In this document: piece after piece, positions 33,223 to 43,435 of the stretch
Numbering within the stretch: position 1 is the stretch's first letter
How the letters are laid out: each line of letters starts with the position of its first letter
Assembly (NCBI GenBank): GCA_963210315.1
Contig: OY723295.1
Span: 908,501 to 972,500, forward strand
From: Rhynchopus euleeides
Lineage: Eukaryota > Euglenozoa > Diplonemea > Diplonemida > Diplonemidae
DNA: 64,000 nucleotides
Reading direction: 5' to 3'
The notes under the pieces: model-generated
Seen by the model: the letters and a program-made list of their open reading frames with translations, nothing else
Told to the model about the DNA's origin: nothing
Database searches by the model: none
Translations under genes and position numbers: made by a program

Positions 33223-34019
33223 TGTGTGAAGGAGGAAGCGAACATCCGGCTCTGCTGTACAAAACAAAATGAAATGACGCGTCTAACTTATATGTTACTG
33301 TAGTACACCGCCTTCTGGCATCACATCAATCCAACAAACGGGAGGTGGGGTGGGTAGGGGGGTCACACTGCACTGCGAACTACCTATCACTGTGTGCCAC
33401 ACTCTGAGGGCTCGGAGCTACGCCTCGCAGTGGAGGGGGGTGCCAACAGAGTTTACCCGTGGTGGTTCTCAAAGGGCTGCTTCTGTCCAATCTGCCTGTT
33501 GCTGCTGGTTTCTGATATTCCGCACAACAGGCAAACGCTCCCGCCGCAATGCGATACAATGCGTTGTTTGGGGTGGGGTGTGTGTGTGGGGGGGGGGGAG
33601 GGGTGGGGGGTGGCGTGGTGTCGACGGAGCGGGCTTCTGTCCCCTTCAACGCCATGGGGGTGCTGATGCAGGGGCAGGGATGCGGCGGCGCTGCGCTCTG
33701 GTGATGGGGTCTGCGGTTGGTTGCCAGGCGTGCCTCTGCGCGTTGGTTGTCATTCTATTGGGGGGTGGGGTGGGGGGGGGAGGGAGGCGTGTGGCGTCTT
33801 GGTTTTTAAAACAGAGGCTTTGCGTATTGCGTTAAGGTGATGTGAGGTGAGGTGAAATAGCTGCAGGCAGGCGTGGCGCTTCCCCCGCCCCCATCCTAAA
33901 TGTTGGTTTCTCCGCATGCGGCTGGAATATTGCACGAACTGCGAGTGCACTGACGACACTTTGATTCCCGAATATCTGTAAGACACACACCACATTCCAG
34001 TTGCTGTCCTTATCGTCCT

Positions 34020-37000
34020 GCGTATGATGACCAACTGTACACGATCCTGAATTTCGAGACTGCTCTGCAGTTTGACGAGAAAACGACAGTTTGAGACGGC
34101 ATCGTCTGACGACAGGGTGCCGCATCATTTGATTTGTGTTGTAAATGCAGAGACCGAGAGAAAGCCTTGCCCAAAGCTCAGGTTGCCACGGGAGACCCCT
34201 CCTTTGATAGGGACACACTTCCACCAGTCCTCGTAGCGAGACAGCGGGATGTGTACCGCCTGCACACATGTGTGGGCAGCGTTGCCGCACAGCCTCCACC
34301 CTTTTCACCAGAATGCCCTCCATCTGGGGCAGCTTCCCTGTAGCTGCCAGCCAGCACTAAGGCACGCGAGACTTGCCGGCCTCCGTGCCGCTGCCACCGG
34401 TGCCGTGACTCGGGAGCCGCCTCTTGCAATACCCTCCACAGGCCAGCGTGCCTGGGAGGGTTCGATGGGGCTGCGAGAGAGCAGCAGTGCAGTGTGGCGA
34501 ACGGAACCACCTCTTTGCGATACCCGCAGCAGGCCTACCGCGCCTGAGGGGGTTCGGTGAGGTGGTGAGATAAGCAGCACAACACAGCACATCACACCGG
34601 TGTCAGCTTGTTGCCGTCTCGTATCGTGACCTGCGTATGATGACCAACTGTACACGATCCTGAATTTCGAGACTGTTCTGCAGTTTGACGAGAAAACGAC
34701 AGTTTGAGACGGCATCGTCTGACGACAGCCAGGTCACCACACAGCTTGTGGCATCACAATCTAGATGTACCGCAGATGCAAGGTAGCACAACCTCTGATT
34801 TGTGAATGCCGTGCATTGAGAGAAAGCCTTGCCCGAAGCTCAGGTTGCCACGGGAGACCCCTTGTTTGATAGGGACACACTTCCACCAGTCCTCGTAGCG
34901 AGACAGTAACACGTGTATCGCCTGCACACAACAGTGGCATGCACACCGTGTGTATGGGCAGCGTTGCCGCACAGCCTCCACTCTTTTGCCAGAATGCCCT
35001 CCATCTGGGGCAGCTTCCCTGTAGCTGCCAGCCAGCACTAAGGCACGCGAGACTTGCCGCCTCCATCTCTGATGTGTCATGAGACGCAAGCCCAACATGG
35101 CATGCTGGCGATGATGATACATGCAAGCTACGTCCGTGTTTCACATGAATATGTAATGAGTTATGACGCTTTGTATTTCGGGTTCCAATCTGAGCAAACT
35201 GCCAGCAGCAAGAGGTTGTCAGGGTAGAGGCCGAGAAGATGCGTATGATGACCAACTGTACACGATCCTGAATTTCGAGACTGTTCTGCAGTTTGACGAG
35301 AAAACGACAGTTTGAGACGGCATCGTCTGACGACAAGAACGTGCCATCCTGTTGCTCCGTTGGTTGCCTTGGGAGGCTGTCACGGGCACTACCAGCCAGA
35401 CACACCACATGGCGATGATGATACATGCAAGCTACGTCCGTGTTTCACATGAATATGTAATGAGTTATGACGCTTTGTATTTCGGGTTCCAATCTGAGCA
35501 AGATGTTGGCAGGTGGTGTTCGGTAAATGCCGTGCATTGAGAGAGAGGCTTGCCCAAAGCTCAGGTTGCCACGGGAGACCCCTCGTTTGATAGGGACACA
35601 CTTCCACCAGTCCTCGTAGCGAGACAGCGGCGTGTGTACCGCCTGCACACATGTGTGGGCAGCGTTGCCGCACAGCCTCCATCTTCTTCACCAGAATGCC
35701 CTCCATCTGGGGCAGCTTCCCTGTAGCTGCCAGCCAGCACTAAGGCACGCGAGACGTGCCGGCCTCCGTGCCACCGGTGCCGTGACTCGGGTGCCGCCTC
35801 TTGCAATACCCTCCACAGGCCAGCGTGCCTGGGAGGGTTCGATGGGGCTGCGAGAGAGCAGCAGTGCAGTGTGGCGAACGGAACCACCTCTTTGCGATAC
35901 CCGCAGCAGGCCTACCGCGCCTGAGGGGGTTCGGTGAGGTGGTGAGATAAGCAGCACAACACAGCACATCACACCGGTGTCAGCTTGTTGCCGTCTCGTA
36001 TCGTGACCTGCGTATGATGACCAACTGTACACGATCCTGAATTTCGAGACTGTTCTGCAGTTTGACGAGAAAACGACAGTTTGAGACGGCATCGTCTGAC
36101 GACAGCCAGGTCACCACACAGCTTGTGGCATCACAATCTAGATGTACCGCAGATGCAAGGTAGCACAACCTCTGATTTGTGAATGCCGTGCATTGAGAGA
36201 AAGCCTTGCCCGAAGCTCAGGTTGCCACGGGAGACCCCTTGTTTGATAGGGACACACTTCCACCAGTCCTCGTAGCGAGACAGTAACACGTGTATCGCCT
36301 GCACACAACAGTGGCATGCACACCGTGTGTATGGGCAGCGTTGCCGCACAGCCTCCACTCTTTTGCCAGAATGCCCTCCATCTGGGGCAGCTTCCCTGTA
36401 GCTGCCAGCCAGCACTAAGGCACGCGAGACTTGCCGCCTCCATCTCTGATGTGTCATGAGACGCAAGCCCAACATGGCATGCTGGCGATGATGATACATG
36501 CAAGCTACGTCCGTGTTTCACATGAATATGTAATGAGTTATGACGCTTTGTATTTCGGGTTCCAATCTGAGCAAACTGCCAGCAGCAAGAGGTTGTCAGG
36601 GTAGAGGCCGAGAAGATGCGTATGATGACCAACTGTACACGATCCTGAATTTCGAGACTGTTCTGCAGTTTGACGAGAAAACGACAGTTTGAGACGGCAT
36701 CGTCTGACGACAAGAACGTGCCATCCTGTTGCTCCGTTGGTTGCCTTGGGAGGCTGTCACGGGCACTACCAGCCAGACACACCACATGGCGATGATGATA
36801 CATGCAAGCTACGTCCGTGTTTCACATGAATATGTAATGAGTTATGACGCTTTGTATTTCGGGTTCCAATCTGAGCAAGATGTTGGCAGGTGGTGTTCGG
36901 TAAATGCCGTGCATTGAGAGAGAGGCTTGCCCAAAGCTCAGGTTGCCACGGGAGACCCCTCGTTTGATAGGGACACACTTCCACCAGTCCTCGTAGCGAG

Positions 37001-38661
37001 ACAGCGGCGTGTGTACCGCCTGCACACATGTGTGGGCAGCGTTGCCGCACAGCCTCCATCTTCTTCACCAGAATGCCCTCCATCTGGGGCAGCTTCCCTG
37101 TAGCTGCCAGCCAGCACTAAGGCACGCGAGACGTGCCGGCCTCCGTGCCACCGGTGCCGTGACTCGGGTGCCGCCTCTTGCAATACCCTCCACAGGCCAG
37201 CGTGCCTGGGAGGGTTCGATGGGGCTGCGAGAGAGCAGCAGTGCAGTGTGGCGAACGGAACCACCTCTTTGCGATACCCGCAGCAGGCCTACCGCGCCTG
37301 AGGGGGTTCGGTGAGGTGGTGAGATAAGCAGCACAACACAGCACATCACACCGGTGTCAGCTTGTTGCCGTCTCGTATCGTGACCTGCGTATGATGACCA
37401 ACTGTACACGATCCTGAATTTCGAGACTGTTCTGCAGTTTGACGAGAAAACGACAGTTTGAGACGGCATCGTCTGACGACAGCCAGGTCACCACAGCTTG
37501 TGGTATGACTACCTTTGATATGTCTTGAGATGCAAGCCCAACAAGGCATGCTGGCGATGATGATACATGCAAGCTACGTCCGTGTTTCACATGAATATGT
37601 AATGAGTTATGACGCTTTGTATTTCGGGTTCCAATCTGAGCATTCTGCCAGCAGCAAGAGGTTGGCAACTGCCAGGGATTGAGAGAGAAGCTTGCCCAAA
37701 GCTCAGGTTGCCACGGGAGACCCCTCGTTTGATAGGGACACACTTCCACCAGTCCTCGTAGCGAGACAGCGGGATGTGTACCGCCTGCACACATGTGTGG
37801 GCAGCGTTGCCGCACAGCCTCCCACCCTTTTCACCAGAATGCCCTCCATCTGGGGCAGCTTCCCTGTAGCTGCCAGCCAGCACTAAGGCACGCGAGACTT
37901 GCCGCCGCCATCTCTGATGTGTTATGAGACGCAAGCCCAACAAGGCATGCTGGCGATGATGATACATGCAAGCTACGTCCGTGTTTCACATGAATATGTA
38001 ATGAGTTATGACGCTTTGTATTTCGGGTTCCAATCTGAGCAAACTGCCAGCAGCAAGAGGTGGCACCGGTGGAAACCCAACCGTCATCAGGCGACTGGCA
38101 ATCATACTGTCCTGCGTGGGAGTACTGCTGGTGGTGGTGGTGCCCCGGAAGGCGCACCGGCATGGGCGGCGGACCAACTGTACATGATCCTGAGTATCCA
38201 GACTGCTCTGCAGTTTGACGAGACAACGACAGTTTGAGACGGCATCGTCTGACGACAGGAACATGCCATCCTGCTGCTCTGTTGGTTGCCTAGGCATGCC
38301 GTCTAGGGCACCGCCGTTGCTTTGCAAGATGGCGCGTGTTTCAACCACAGCTCGTCGCTTGAAGTCCTCTCCACTGCTGCCTCTGAGTGCGCACTTTTGA
38401 ACAGGGAACAGACAAACAACGTCAGATTGGGAAGCCCTCATTCACAAACCCTGCGATTCCAGGTCTCTGGGGAAGGAGTGGAGGTTGAGTTCCTTGATGA
38501 CGCTATGGTTGTTGGTACTTTGACGTTCCTCCTAATTTATCGTAAGGAACTCGCTGTTGTCAGACATACCACGAGCAATGATGATACATGCAAGCTACGT
38601 CCGTGTTTCACATGAATATCTAATGAGTTATGACGCTTTGTATTTCGGGTTCCAATCTGAG
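34020..38661. repeat. Modular tandem array upstream of EFL
   Basis: A 4.6-kb mosaic of recurring blocks. Module A (about 96 bp, from GCGTATGATGACCAACTGTA) starts at 34020, 34633, 35241, 36010, 36618, 37387 and, diverged, about 38170. Module B (about 87 bp, from GATGATACATGCAAGCTACG) lies at 35109, 35413, 36486, 36790, 37555, 37955 and 38579. Module C (about 220 bp, containing CTCAGGTTGCCACGGGAGAC) occurs at about 34154, 34823, 35540, 36200, 36917 and 37681. Module D (about 250 bp) occurs at about 34380, 35760 and 37137. From about 34400 to 37490 the order repeats with an apparently exact 1377-bp period. No frame is supported as a gene: all modules have open frames on both strands. The final module B ends about 105 bp before the EFL start codon. 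Confidence 0.88.
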
Positions 38662-38766
38662 CTCTGGCAACAGTGCATAACGATTACTGTGGTGGGTGTG
38701 CAACAGTTGTGCTTCTTCATGCAATCACCAACCTGCTCTCAGGAATATCTCGCTGATACTGACAAA

Positions 38767-40241
38767 ATGGCCACCGATGGCAAGCAGCACATGTCGATCG
38801 TGATCTGCGGTCACGTCGACTCCGGGAAGTCGACGACGACCGGGCGTCTGCTCTTCGAGCTGGGCGGGATCCCCGAGCGTGAGATGGAGAAGCTGCGCCA
38901 GGAGGCCGAGCGTCTGGGCAAGCAGTCCTTCGCGTTCGCCTTCTACATGGACCGCCAGAAGGAGGAGCGTGAGCGTGGTGTGACCATCGCGTGCACGACG
39001 AAGGAGTTCTTCACGGAGAAGTGGCACTACACCGTGATCGACGCCCCCGGCCACCGTGACTTCATCAAGAACATGATCACCGGTGCGTCGCAGGCCGACG
39101 TGGCCCTGCTGATGGTGCCCGCCGACGGTAACTTCGTGTCCGCCATCGCGCGTGGCAACCACAAGGCCGGTGAGATCCAGGGGCAGACCCGCCAGCACGC
39201 GCGTCTGATCAACCTGCTGGGTGTGAAGCAGCTGGTGGTGGGTGTGAACAAGATGGACTGCGACGTCGCCCAGTACAAGGAGGAGCGCTTCAACGAGATC
39301 AAGGAGGAGATGAAGAGCATGCTCATGAAGACGGGGTGGAAGAAGGACTTCGTCGAGAAGTCCGTGCCCGTGCTGCCCATCTCGGGCTGGATGGGTGACA
39401 ACCTGCTGAAGAAGTCCGAGAAGATGGCGTGGTGGAAGGGCCAGGACGTCATCATCGAGCAGGACAAGTCGAACCTGCACATCGAGACCCTGGTGACGGC
39501 CCTGAACGACATGGTGCGCATGCCTGAGCGCAAGAACGACGCTGCCATGCGCATGCCCGTGTCCGGCGTGTACAAGGTATGTTATCATGTGTGTATGTGC
39601 AGTTCCCACCTCCCTTCACCCCACAGATCAAGGGTGTCGGTGATGTCATCACCGGGCGTGTGGAGCAGGGTGTGGTGAAGCCGGGTGAGGAGGTGCTGTT
39701 CCTGCCCACCCACACGGCCGCCAACGCGTGCACCGGCAAGGTGTTCACGTGCGAGATGCACCACAAGCGTTGCGACGACGCCAAGGCCGGTGACAACGTC
39801 GGTCTGAACGTGAAGGGCCTGAACAAGGACAACATGCCTCGCACCGGTGACGTGATGGTGTACAAGAAGGACGCCACCCTGAAGGAGGCGGGCACCTTCA
39901 CGGCGCAGGTGCAGGTGCTGGACCACCCCGGTGAGCTGAAGGTGGGCTACACCCCCGTGTGCTTCGTGCGTACCGGCCGCTCCGCCGTGCGCATGACCCA
40001 GCTGGTGTGGAAGATGGGCAAGGAGACCGGCGGGAAGAAGGCCGAGGAGCCCCACTGCCTGAAGGCCAACGAGATGGCTGAGGTCGTGTTCGCCCCCGTG
40101 CAGCCCCTGGTCGTCGACACCTTCAAGAACTGCGAGGGTCTGTCCCGTGTCGCCATCATGGAGGGCAACGGTGTGGTCATGCTTGGCAAGGTCACCAAGA
40201 CCACTGAGAAGGTTGCCGGGGACAAGAAGGGCAAGAAGTAA
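38767..40241 (+). CDS. EFL: EFL, elongation-factor-like GTPase replacing EF-1alpha
   Basis: Translational GTPase that delivers aminoacyl-tRNA to the ribosome. Exons 38767-39576 and 39627-40241 (474 aa) with a 50-bp intron starting GTATGT and ending CCACAG. GTPase motifs: GHVDSGKSTTTG (G1), DAPGHRDFIKNM (G3) and VGVNKMD (G4). Several segments are diagnostic of EFL, not EF-1alpha: RLLFELGGIPEREMEKLRQE after G1, FAFYMDRQKEERERGVTIAC, LLMVPADGNFVSAIARGNHK and ISGWMGDNLL. The start ATG gives the short N-terminus usual for the family. The frame stays open 210 bp upstream, through the last repeat module, but that part has no family similarity and is taken as untranslated. Strong C/G third-position bias fits a highly expressed gene. 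Confidence 0.95.
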
Positions 40242-40483
40242 GCTCCCTGACGAGCCGACTGCATACCGCATGACATCGCATCATCACCTGTCTCTGCCTG
40301 CTGCCAGCCGCGTCTTGCCCTGGCTTGGCAGCTGCCGATACGCCTGATCATATCCCACGTCCATCCACCCCACCACCCCACCCTCTTTGCCCCACCACGG
40401 CGCCCCCTTGTCGCCCATGTCTCGCTTGCTTGCCATGTATCAACCTCTCACAGCCTGGCAGGACCTCTACACAAACGCGTACA

Positions 40484-41338
40484 ATGTACGCGGCCGCACG
40501 CCAGGCACAGCGGCGGTGCTTCAGCAAGTACCGCAGTGGGCTGTTCGTCGGGGGGAACAACGTGAAGGCCCTCACCAAGGCGCTTTCCGGGGTCACCGGT
40601 GCCGACTTTGTTGTTGTCGATCTGGAGGACGCTGTCGGGCCGAGCCACAAGGTCGACGCACGGGACCGCGTCCGCGAGGCCATCGAAACCGCAACCATCG
40701 ATGTTGCAGTCCGCCTCAACGGCCTCAGCACCAAATGGGGCCCGAAGGACTTCGACACCTTCGAGTCCGCCAGCATCCCCCTCGTGTTCCCCAAAGTGGA
40801 GTCCTCCGACGACCTGCCCCCCGGGCTGTCCCGGCAGCGCACCTGGGCGATGATCGAAACCGCAAAGGGCGTCGTCAACGCACACCACATCGCGACACAC
40901 ACCTCCGCCCTGATCGCCGGCACACAGGACCTCTCTGCCGACCTGCGCCTCCCGAAGCCCATCAGCCCCGACAGGCTGCCCCTCCTCTACTCGCTGCAGG
41001 CTGTGATCGTCGCGGCGCGGGCCGAACGCATCGCCTGCCTCGACGGCGTCTCCCTCCACTACAAAGACCTTGCGCCTCTGGAGGCCGAAGCACTCCAAGG
41101 CGCCGCCCTGGGTTTCGACGGCAAGACGCTGATCCACCCTGCCCAGGTGCCTCCCGTCAACAGGGTGTTCACCCCCTCCGAGGCTGCCGTCGAGGCTGCG
41201 CGGGAAATCGTGCACGCCTGGGAAGGTGCGGGCGTCCCCGGGGAGCCCCATCCTGGCATCGCAACGGCTGGGGGCAAGCTCATCGAAGAGCTTCACTACC
41301 GCGATGCGAAACGTGTTCTCGCGCTTGTCGACGCGTGA
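40484..41338 (+). CDS. CitE/CLYBL-like lyase (HpcH/HpaI family), probably mitochondrial
   Basis: 284 residues, intronless. The family (citrate lyase beta, malyl-CoA/citramalyl-CoA lyases, human CLYBL) cleaves or hydrolyses short acyl-CoA thioesters with a Mg2+-bound TIM barrel. Visible signatures: RSGLFVGGNNVKALTKAL at the N-terminus, VVDLEDAVGPSHK (metal/substrate Asp-Glu), VRLNGLSTKWGPKDF, IPLVFPKVESSDDL, TWAMIETAKGVVNAHHIA (catalytic Glu), LIAGTQDLSADL, CLDGVSL and GFDGKTLIHPAQVPPVNRVF. The start at 40484 was chosen because MYAAARQAQRRCFSKYRSG is a typical amphipathic, Arg-rich mitochondrial presequence; the ATG at 40325 would add only Pro/Thr-rich leader. The exact substrate cannot be read from the sequence. 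It starts 242 bp after the EFL stop on the same strand. Confidence 0.92.
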   Translation: MYAAARQAQRRCFSKYRSGLFVGGNNVKALTKALSGVTGADFVVVDLEDAVGPSHKVDARDRVREAIETATIDVAVRLNGLSTKWGPKDFDTFESASIPLVFPKVESSDDLPPGLSRQRTWAMIETAKGVVNAHHIATHTSALIAGTQDLSADLRLPKPISPDRLPLLYSLQAVIVAARAERIACLDGVSLHYKDLAPLEAEALQGAALGFDGKTLIHPAQVPPVNRVFTPSEAAVEAAREIVHAWEGAGVPGEPHPGIATAGGKLIEELHYRDAKRVLALVDA

Positions 41339-42221
41339 GTGGGTGAGGTGTACGGGGGGGGAAGGGTTTCTCCGTGGATGTGGCCTGCACTGGCCATGCC
41401 ACAACACGTTGTCGAGAGAGAATACAAGAGTAACGTGTCTAGAAAGAGCAGCGGTGTTGCTACGGGTCTGGGGGGGGTGGGGTGGGATGTGTGTGTTTGT
41501 CGGCTTCTCGCACCCCTCCCTCTACCTAATACACCCGCCGCTGCCACTTTCTAGAAAATGCATAACGTGTTGTTGACAGTGGATTGCTCGGGGGCGCTGC
41601 GCTTGACACTCCTTGTATAGTATCCACAAATGTGCCTCTGTGGTGTGTGCTTGCAGAGGAAACAAAGCCGCCGTCCCCCCGCCCCCCCTGCTGCGCATGG
41701 AGAGAAGAGCCGTGTTGCCTTCCTCCCAATGCCGCGCACCTTGTTCCTGCGGGCTCCGTCTGCCCAGGGCAGACGTCGGCTCGCCTACAGCGGCGCCTGA
41801 GCCTCGGTGTGAACCCCCCACCACCACACACCCCTCCTCCCCCGCCTGCCACGACCGACCCGTCGACCCCTTGTTATTGCAATGATTTTTATGAGCAGGA
41901 AGATTTCACTTTATTTGGCACAAAACAGCTCGCCTCCGGGCGAGCGTCGGTCTCAGCAGCTGTGCTCGTTGGTGGGGCAGCAGGAATGCCACCTGTCGGA
42001 GATCTTGAGGGTCCCGTCAGCAGTCTTCCGACTCTTGTCCTCTGCATCCTCCGTCCTTTCTGCTTCTTCGAGACGGTGCGACAGGTCGCGACCTGCTTCG
42101 TCACCGTCGCGTGCATCACAAAGACATCCACACTCACTATGACCCGTGTCTTGACACATGCTTCCACAGCACCCCCACACGCCGCAGGGGGAGGGAGGGA
42201 AGTGGTGACCCGCCACATGCC
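41339..42221. other. Intergenic, no gene seen
   Basis: G-rich patch near 41470 and a C/A-rich patch near 41820; no coding support. The 14-3-3 frame is open back to 42111, but the upstream residues are His/Arg-rich and not family-like. Confidence 0.5.
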
Positions 42222-43010
42222 ATGGCGGAGGCCTCCCCTGCTGTCCGGGCCGACTTCTGCATAGCCAGGCGCCCTGTGAAGGACTTCGAGCCCCCGCAGT
42301 CTGAGGAGGCGCTGTTTCAGACAGCGTCGCTGCTGGAGCAGCTCGGGAATGGGGCGGAGATGCGCGCCTGCGTGGCACGGCTGGTGCAGCAGAGCAGCGT
42401 GCTGGGCTTCCGCACCTTGGACCTCCTGAGCCGTGCCTTCAAGCTGACGCAGGAGGGCTACCGGCAGTCCCTCCGCAGGCTGCGGGCTGACGAGCGGGAC
42501 GAGGTCTACCGGGTCGATGTGATTGCGAAGTGTGAAGGCAACATCTGTGCGACATCCCACGAGGCGCTGGCTGCCCTCGCCACGTCGCGTGAGAAGCTCC
42601 CCCCTGTGTCGGACGACCCGACTGTGCACGTCCTGCTGCACACTTTGATCGGCGACTACAACCGCTACCTCTGCGAGGTGGAGCAGGACGACTCGCCACG
42701 GCTGAAGGCTGACGCAGCTTACACCGAAGCTGTCAGCATCGCCACGACGCACCTTGCGCCCGAGCATCCCCTCCGCCTCGGCCTGTCGCTCAACCGGTCC
42801 ATCCTGGCCTATGAGATCATGAAGTCGCCCGACCAGGGGGTGGCCATTGCAAGGCAGGCCTTCGGTTGTTCGCAGAGCGTCTCCACAACACCCAATGCCG
42901 ACCGCGTGCATGCGAAGCTCGTTCTGGATAAGCTCAGAGAGAACGTCTCGATGTGGACACAAGATGAAGCGGACCCGCCGGAAGACGACCACATTCCGAA
43001 GAAGCTTTGA
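42222..43010 (+). CDS. Divergent 14-3-3 protein
   Basis: Phosphoserine/phosphothreonine-binding dimeric adaptor, 262 residues, intronless. The C-terminal two thirds match the family: HTLIGDYNRYLCEVEQDD (with the Arg-Tyr pair of the phosphate pocket), AAYTEAVSIATTHLAPEHPL, RLGLSLNRSILAYEIMKSPD, AIARQAFG and LVLDKLRENVSMWTQDEADP. The N-terminal half is much less conserved. Where canonical proteins have the YKN-VG-RR-SWR segment, this one reads QSLRRLRADERDEVYRVDVI, so the basic cluster that completes the phosphopeptide pocket is altered. The ATG at 42222 gives a normal-length protein. It may be a specialised paralogue with changed ligand preference. Tail is acidic and basic mixed (EDDHIPKKL). 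Confidence 0.85.
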   Translation: MAEASPAVRADFCIARRPVKDFEPPQSEEALFQTASLLEQLGNGAEMRACVARLVQQSSVLGFRTLDLLSRAFKLTQEGYRQSLRRLRADERDEVYRVDVIAKCEGNICATSHEALAALATSREKLPPVSDDPTVHVLLHTLIGDYNRYLCEVEQDDSPRLKADAAYTEAVSIATTHLAPEHPLRLGLSLNRSILAYEIMKSPDQGVAIARQAFGCSQSVSTTPNADRVHAKLVLDKLRENVSMWTQDEADPPEDDHIPKKL

Positions 43011-43435
43011 ACGGAGTGTCTGCTGGATATGGGCGAGGGGGTGGGTGGGTGGGTGGTGTTGTGGGGATGCCCGAACCTAGCCCTGTGCCATGCGGCGTGC
43101 ATAATGTAGATTGGGGGATGGATGGAGGGGTGGGGGGGGGAATGGTATCGCCTGGCTGTTGATCCCCAGAGGCCATGGCGGTGCTCTGCGGAGCATGCAC
43201 GGTATTGGGGCACACACACACACACACCCCCCGCTATAACCATTGTCAGCCTGGCGCTAATCGTCCCCCGTGACCCCCCCCTTGAGACAAGACTGCTGTG
43301 ATGTCTCTCACAGAGTTTCATACTGGCACAACACATCGCCACACTCACACGCCTGGCAGGGGGAGCGAGATCACAGGCAAGGCTGTGCCATTCGAAACGG
43401 AGCGCACACACTGCCGGGGCAGGGGCTAGCCCCCC
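43011..43435. other. Intergenic, no gene seen
   Basis: G- and C-rich spacer with a short CA run near 43212; no coding or structured element was supported. Confidence 0.5.

Larger units (their letters stand above)
30965..34019. other. Intergenic, 3 kb, no gene seen
   Basis: Only short overlapping frames on both strands. C runs at 31809-31826 and 32467-32482. About 33840-34019 begins to resemble the array that follows but is not itself repeated. Confidence 0.45.

Noticed and set aside
34761..36803. Repeated 221-codon minus-strand frames in the tandem array
   Set aside because: Modules are open in several frames on both strands, substitutions do not favour any one frame by eye, and no family is recognised, so no gene is called.
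38767..40241. Annotation as EF-1alpha
   Set aside because: The segments after G1 and G3 match EFL, not EF-1alpha.
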